From positions 124,359,731 to 124,423,730 of the forward strand of contig NC_134535.1 in assembly GCF_050624435.1 (NCBI RefSeq): a DNA stretch of 64,000 nucleotides. Reading direction: 5' to 3'. Below, in pieces: positions 62,501-64,000 of this stretch; position 1 is the first letter of the stretch; each line of letters begins with the position of its first letter. The translations under genes were made by a program, and so were the position numbers. The notes under the pieces were generated by a model. That model made no database searches. It was not told where the DNA came from and was given only the letters and a program-made list of their open reading frames with translations. Origin of the DNA: Tenrec ecaudatus (lineage: Eukaryota; Chordata; Mammalia; Afrosoricida; Tenrecidae).

Positions 62501-63746
62501 AGAATTTTTTTTCTCTTCTGAGAAGGAACTTCTACAGCAAAATAACCCTTTCTCTCTTAGCCCTAGGATAGACCTTTTTGGGTCATATGACTCTTTGCCT
62601 TAAAAAAAAATTAAATCTGAACCTTGCCCACAGCAATGATACTCACAGTACAGTTTTTTTTGGTTTGATTTGGTTTTTTCTTTTTTCAAGCCCTGGGGAA
62701 ATAAAGTAAAAGAGTCGAATCAGATTTCCCACCCATCTCCTAAATCTCTTCAAGTTTGTGGCATTACAGGTTTTCTTTTAGAAATTGCCAAGAGAGTTGT
62801 TAACTCTTTATTCATAGAGAAACAAAGTGGGTCACAAATGAGGCAACCTGACAGATGCAGACGTTACTTCTGGAACCAGTACTAATGGAAAACAATTTCT
62901 GCCTTTCAGCCTCGTCCAATGATAAGAATGCCACTGCAGGTATGATGTTTCTTGCATGACTTTGTCGCGGGTTTCTTCCTGTGGTTTCCTATCTCTTTGT
63001 GCCCTCTGGGGATTTGGTACCTAGTCTACCTTGCTTCCAGTTCTTTTTGAGGAAGTCTGTCTATGGCCTCTCTCCTCCTTTTTCTTTATGAACAATGAAG
63101 CCTACAAGCTATGAGAAAGATAAAAACAATTGCTAGGATCACTGTTCCCTGGTTCTGAAGCAGTGTTCTTTCTGAGCTCCGCTTTATTTGATGACTAGTG
63201 AGTGGGGGAGTGAAGTCAATTAGTCAAAATTACTGCCCCAGTGTGCCGTCCATTCTGACTGGCGCTAGAGATGAACACCATTGCTACGGTGAAATAGCTA
63301 GTGATCGCGCTGAAAATTCCCATTCTTCAGAATGAGATTCTGAGCAATTCAACGCAGCATTTCCTATCGCCCCCTGGGTAAGCCTAGAAGGACTTTTTAC
63401 AGTAGAACCTTCAAAGATGACTTATCACAGTCCTGCTTCCAGGTAGGGAAGCACCTGTGTTTCATTTTAATCAAATGCCTCTGGTTTTGCTTTGCTAAGC
63501 AGAGAACACATGCCTTAATTTATGCTGATTCTTTGCGGAGGCTGAAGTGCATCAACCCCCGCCCCACCTGCCCCATTTCACCATCGCTGCCCTCTTAATT
63601 CATCATTACGTGCCTCTCCTACTTGCACCTCCTTATTCTTTGTGTCGGGTTTCTTCAGAGTGCCGAGATGAGAAATTTCCTTGCACAAGACTCTACTCTG
63701 TTCACCGACCAGTCAAACAATGTATTAATAAGTTATGCTTCACCAG
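52637..63746 (+). CDS. MFAP5: MFAP5 (MAGP-2), coding exons 1-7 visible, 3' end beyond the window
   Basis: This gene encodes microfibril-associated glycoprotein 2, a secreted protein that binds fibrillin and tropoelastin in elastic-fibre microfibrils and interacts with integrins and Notch ligands. Coding exons: 52,637-52,694; 53,645-53,680; 57,874-57,918; 58,757-58,789; 59,234-59,269; 62,910-62,939; 63,659-63,746. All have AG/GT borders and join without a frame break: 108 full codons and 2 bases. Order: signal peptide (MLPLGPKIWLFLAVLTISA), QRGDD with the RGD integrin motif spanning an exon border, the acidic region (ESFTEDP, NLVNDPATDET, ADIGPSTDDL), an NAT glycosylation sequon, then ECRDEKFPC and RLYSVHRPVKQCINKLCFTR, the start of the cysteine-rich matrix-binding domain. 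Human MFAP5 has 173 residues, so about 60 residues remain to the right. A VLA repeat present in human (VLAVLADI) is single here (VLADI). The junctions up to the fourth cysteine exon are phase 1. Confidence 0.97.
53645..53680 (+). other. MFAP5: MFAP5 coding exon 2 (36 nt)
   Basis: Acceptor TTGACACAG, donor GTAAGT. It encodes EWITLGVNGQRG; the G of the next Asp codon ends the exon, so RGD is completed by the next exon. Confidence 0.93.
53815..54050 (-). repeat. Old AfroSINE in MFAP5 intron
   Basis: GCTGTCAAGTCAGTTCTGAC, TTGAGTTCAAACTGCCAAGC and a CTGCGCCACC head. From 54,050 to 55,255 is intronic unique sequence; a possible SINE remnant lies at 54,575-54,715. Confidence 0.6.
55255..55378 (-). 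repeat. AfroSINE fragment in MFAP5 intron
   Basis: CACAACTCACTCAGAGATCC, GGATTCCAAGACTGTAACTC and TCAAATATCTGGTGGG. Confidence 0.65.
55803..56055 (-). repeat. L1-tail family A, antisense, in MFAP5 intron
   Basis: AAAATCATTTTATTGGGGGC to TTCATGGCTTACACTGTCCG. From 56,055 to 56,470 nothing is recognised. Confidence 0.85.
56472..57085 (+). repeat. Three sense AfroSINEs in a row
   Basis: Copies at 56,472-56,680, 56,728-56,892 (AGAACCCTGGTGGTGTCATG) and 56,915-57,085 (CCCTGGGTAGTACAACAGTG) are all sense and of different decay, so they were separate insertions. Confidence 0.75.
57165..57395 (-). repeat. AfroSINE, antisense, with an internal T-run
   Basis: TATGGAGTTGATTCTGACTC, GACAGAGTGGTACCCACTGA and AATAACCACCAGGGCTTCTC. 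A T14 plus a repeated 'agcc..catctttcacc' phrase marks a small internal insertion near 57,290. It ends 480 bp before MFAP5 coding exon 3. Confidence 0.8.
57874..57918 (+). other. MFAP5: MFAP5 coding exon 3 (45 nt)
   Basis: Acceptor GCTCGTTTCAG, donor GTAAGC. It encodes DDVTQMTVESFTEDP. It follows a 4.2-kb intron full of SINEs. Confidence 0.95.
58535..58712 (-). repeat. L1-tail family A, antisense, next to an MFAP5 acceptor
   Basis: GGTCATTTTATTGAGGAGCT, TTATCACAATCCATACATCC and TTGAGCCCTTGGTATCAGCT. The pyrimidine-rich right part lies 45-75 bp before the exon at 58,757. Confidence 0.88.
58757..58789 (+). other. MFAP5: MFAP5 coding exon 4 (33 nt)
   Basis: Acceptor TATCTCTGCAG, donor GTGAGT. 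It encodes NLVNDPATDET, identical to human as I recall it. An antisense L1 end stops about 45 bp upstream. Confidence 0.96.
59234..59269 (+). other. MFAP5: MFAP5 coding exon 5 (36 nt)
   Basis: Acceptor GTGCCTTTCCAG, donor GTGAGT. It encodes VLADIGPSTDDL; the human exon is three residues longer at its start. Confidence 0.95.
59532..59560. repeat. (CA)n microsatellite
   Basis: About 14 CA units within an MFAP5 intron. Confidence 0.95.
60370..60897 (+). repeat. L1 3' UTR in MFAP5 intron
   Basis: GAGACCAGAAGAACTGGATG at the left and TATAAACTTTCACCCAAACC ACAATAAAAAAA at the right are an afrotherian-type L1 ending. No ORF. Confidence 0.6.
60898..61095 (-). repeat. AfroSINE, antisense, abutting the L1 tail
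   Basis: CACTGCTGTCAAGTCAATTC, GTAGAACTGGCCCTGTGGGC and GCTGCCACCAGTGCTCC. It starts in the A-tail of the preceding L1. Confidence 0.85.
61246..61319. mobile_element. Mariner-type MITE, ~74 bp
   Basis: GGGAGTTTCAAAA (61,249-61,261) and its inverted copy TTTTGAAACTCCC (61,303-61,315) bound a short core with CATGGGATTTTTCCACGGAC. The size and ends suit a Tc1/mariner-derived miniature element. It sits in the MFAP5 intron before exon 6. Confidence 0.55.
61320..62905 (+). other. MFAP5 intron, unique part
   Basis: I see no repeat or extra exon in this stretch; the intron continues to the acceptor at 62,909. The next intron (62,940-63,658) is likewise plain. Confidence 0.4.
62910..62939 (+). other. 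MFAP5: MFAP5 coding exon 6 (30 nt)
   Basis: Acceptor TCTGCCTTTCAG, donor GTATGA (weaker than the others). It encodes ASSNDKNATA, including the N-glycosylation sequon NAT (NTT in human). Confidence 0.93.
63659..63746 (+). other. MFAP5: MFAP5 coding exon 7 (88 nt, matrix-binding domain)
   Basis: Acceptor GGTTTCTTCAG, donor GTAAGG. It encodes ECRDEKFPCTRLYSVHRPVK and QCINKLCFTR with four cysteines. It ends in phase 2, unlike the preceding exons, as the domain continues into the next exon outside the window. Confidence 0.97.
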
Positions 63747-64000
63747 GTAAGGCTTCTCAAAAGGCCCGGAGAGCATCTTCTATGGTAATGTTGTCGTGCT
63801 GCTAACTATTTAATGAGCTCCTAGTAGAAAAGCGCAGTCTTCGATAGAACAAACGTTGCTAGCACGGCTCCTCTAGCTGCGCTGGAAGGTGCCGTTTGTA
63901 ACCTGGAGCCTGGGTGGAGGTGGGCAGAGAAGAGGGCGACTAACATAGGAGATAAACGAAGGTGACGGCTGTGAGCGAGAGAGTGCTACACAGATTTTTT

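Overview
This is mammalian nuclear DNA, about 40% GC by eye, dominated by retroelements, with one multi-exon gene entering from the left on the + strand near the right end. The repeats point to an afrotherian. There are many tRNA-derived AfroSINE-type SINEs, many fragments of an RTE (BovB/RTE1-like) LINE that ends in CAACAACAAC, and several L1 3'-end families. The most abundant of these, called 'L1-tail family A' here, ends ...GTTGTATGAGCCCC..AATAAAATGATTT(A)n. A tenrec-like genome is my best guess; that is inference from remembered repeat sequences, not a database result.

The only recognised host gene with introns is MFAP5 (microfibril-associated glycoprotein 2). Seven coding exons, 52,635-63,746, carry the signal peptide, the RGD motif, the acidic region and the first cysteines of the matrix-binding domain; the last exons lie beyond the right edge. 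In human the 5' neighbour of MFAP5 is the divergent gene RIMKLB. None of its coding sequence is visible here. A GC-rich unique block at about 21.5-22.1 kb is the best candidate for an unrelated promoter or first exon.

The left 52 kb is a retrotransposon graveyard holding processed gene copies: a MAGE-B-like single-exon ORF (left edge to 710), HNRNPA1 (10.0-11.76 kb), TMSB10 (26.65-27.09 kb, minus), RPL23A (42.64-43.39 kb), and two retrocopies of unidentified transcripts (30.03-31.10 kb and 31.58-31.90 kb). Several sit inside older repeats and have readable target-site duplications (TSDs), so insertion order can be worked out: HNRNPA1 splits an AfroSINE, RPL23A splits an RTE, and a near full-length antisense RTE at 28.6-32.4 kb holds three later insertions, one inside another. 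There are also retrovirus fossils (an env-like fragment near 41 kb and LTR-like sequences near 7.3 kb).

The most unusual signals are products of target-primed reverse transcription: a (GTGA)n block with poly-T inside a perfect 16-bp TSD, a cluster of ultra-short tail-only insertions (8-47 bp) with TSDs, a recurrent dimer of the L1-tail A end found at two loci (one with an apparent 3' transduction), and one target site used twice. I see no operon-like or multi-gene system; the interest lies in MFAP5 and the retrotransposition record.
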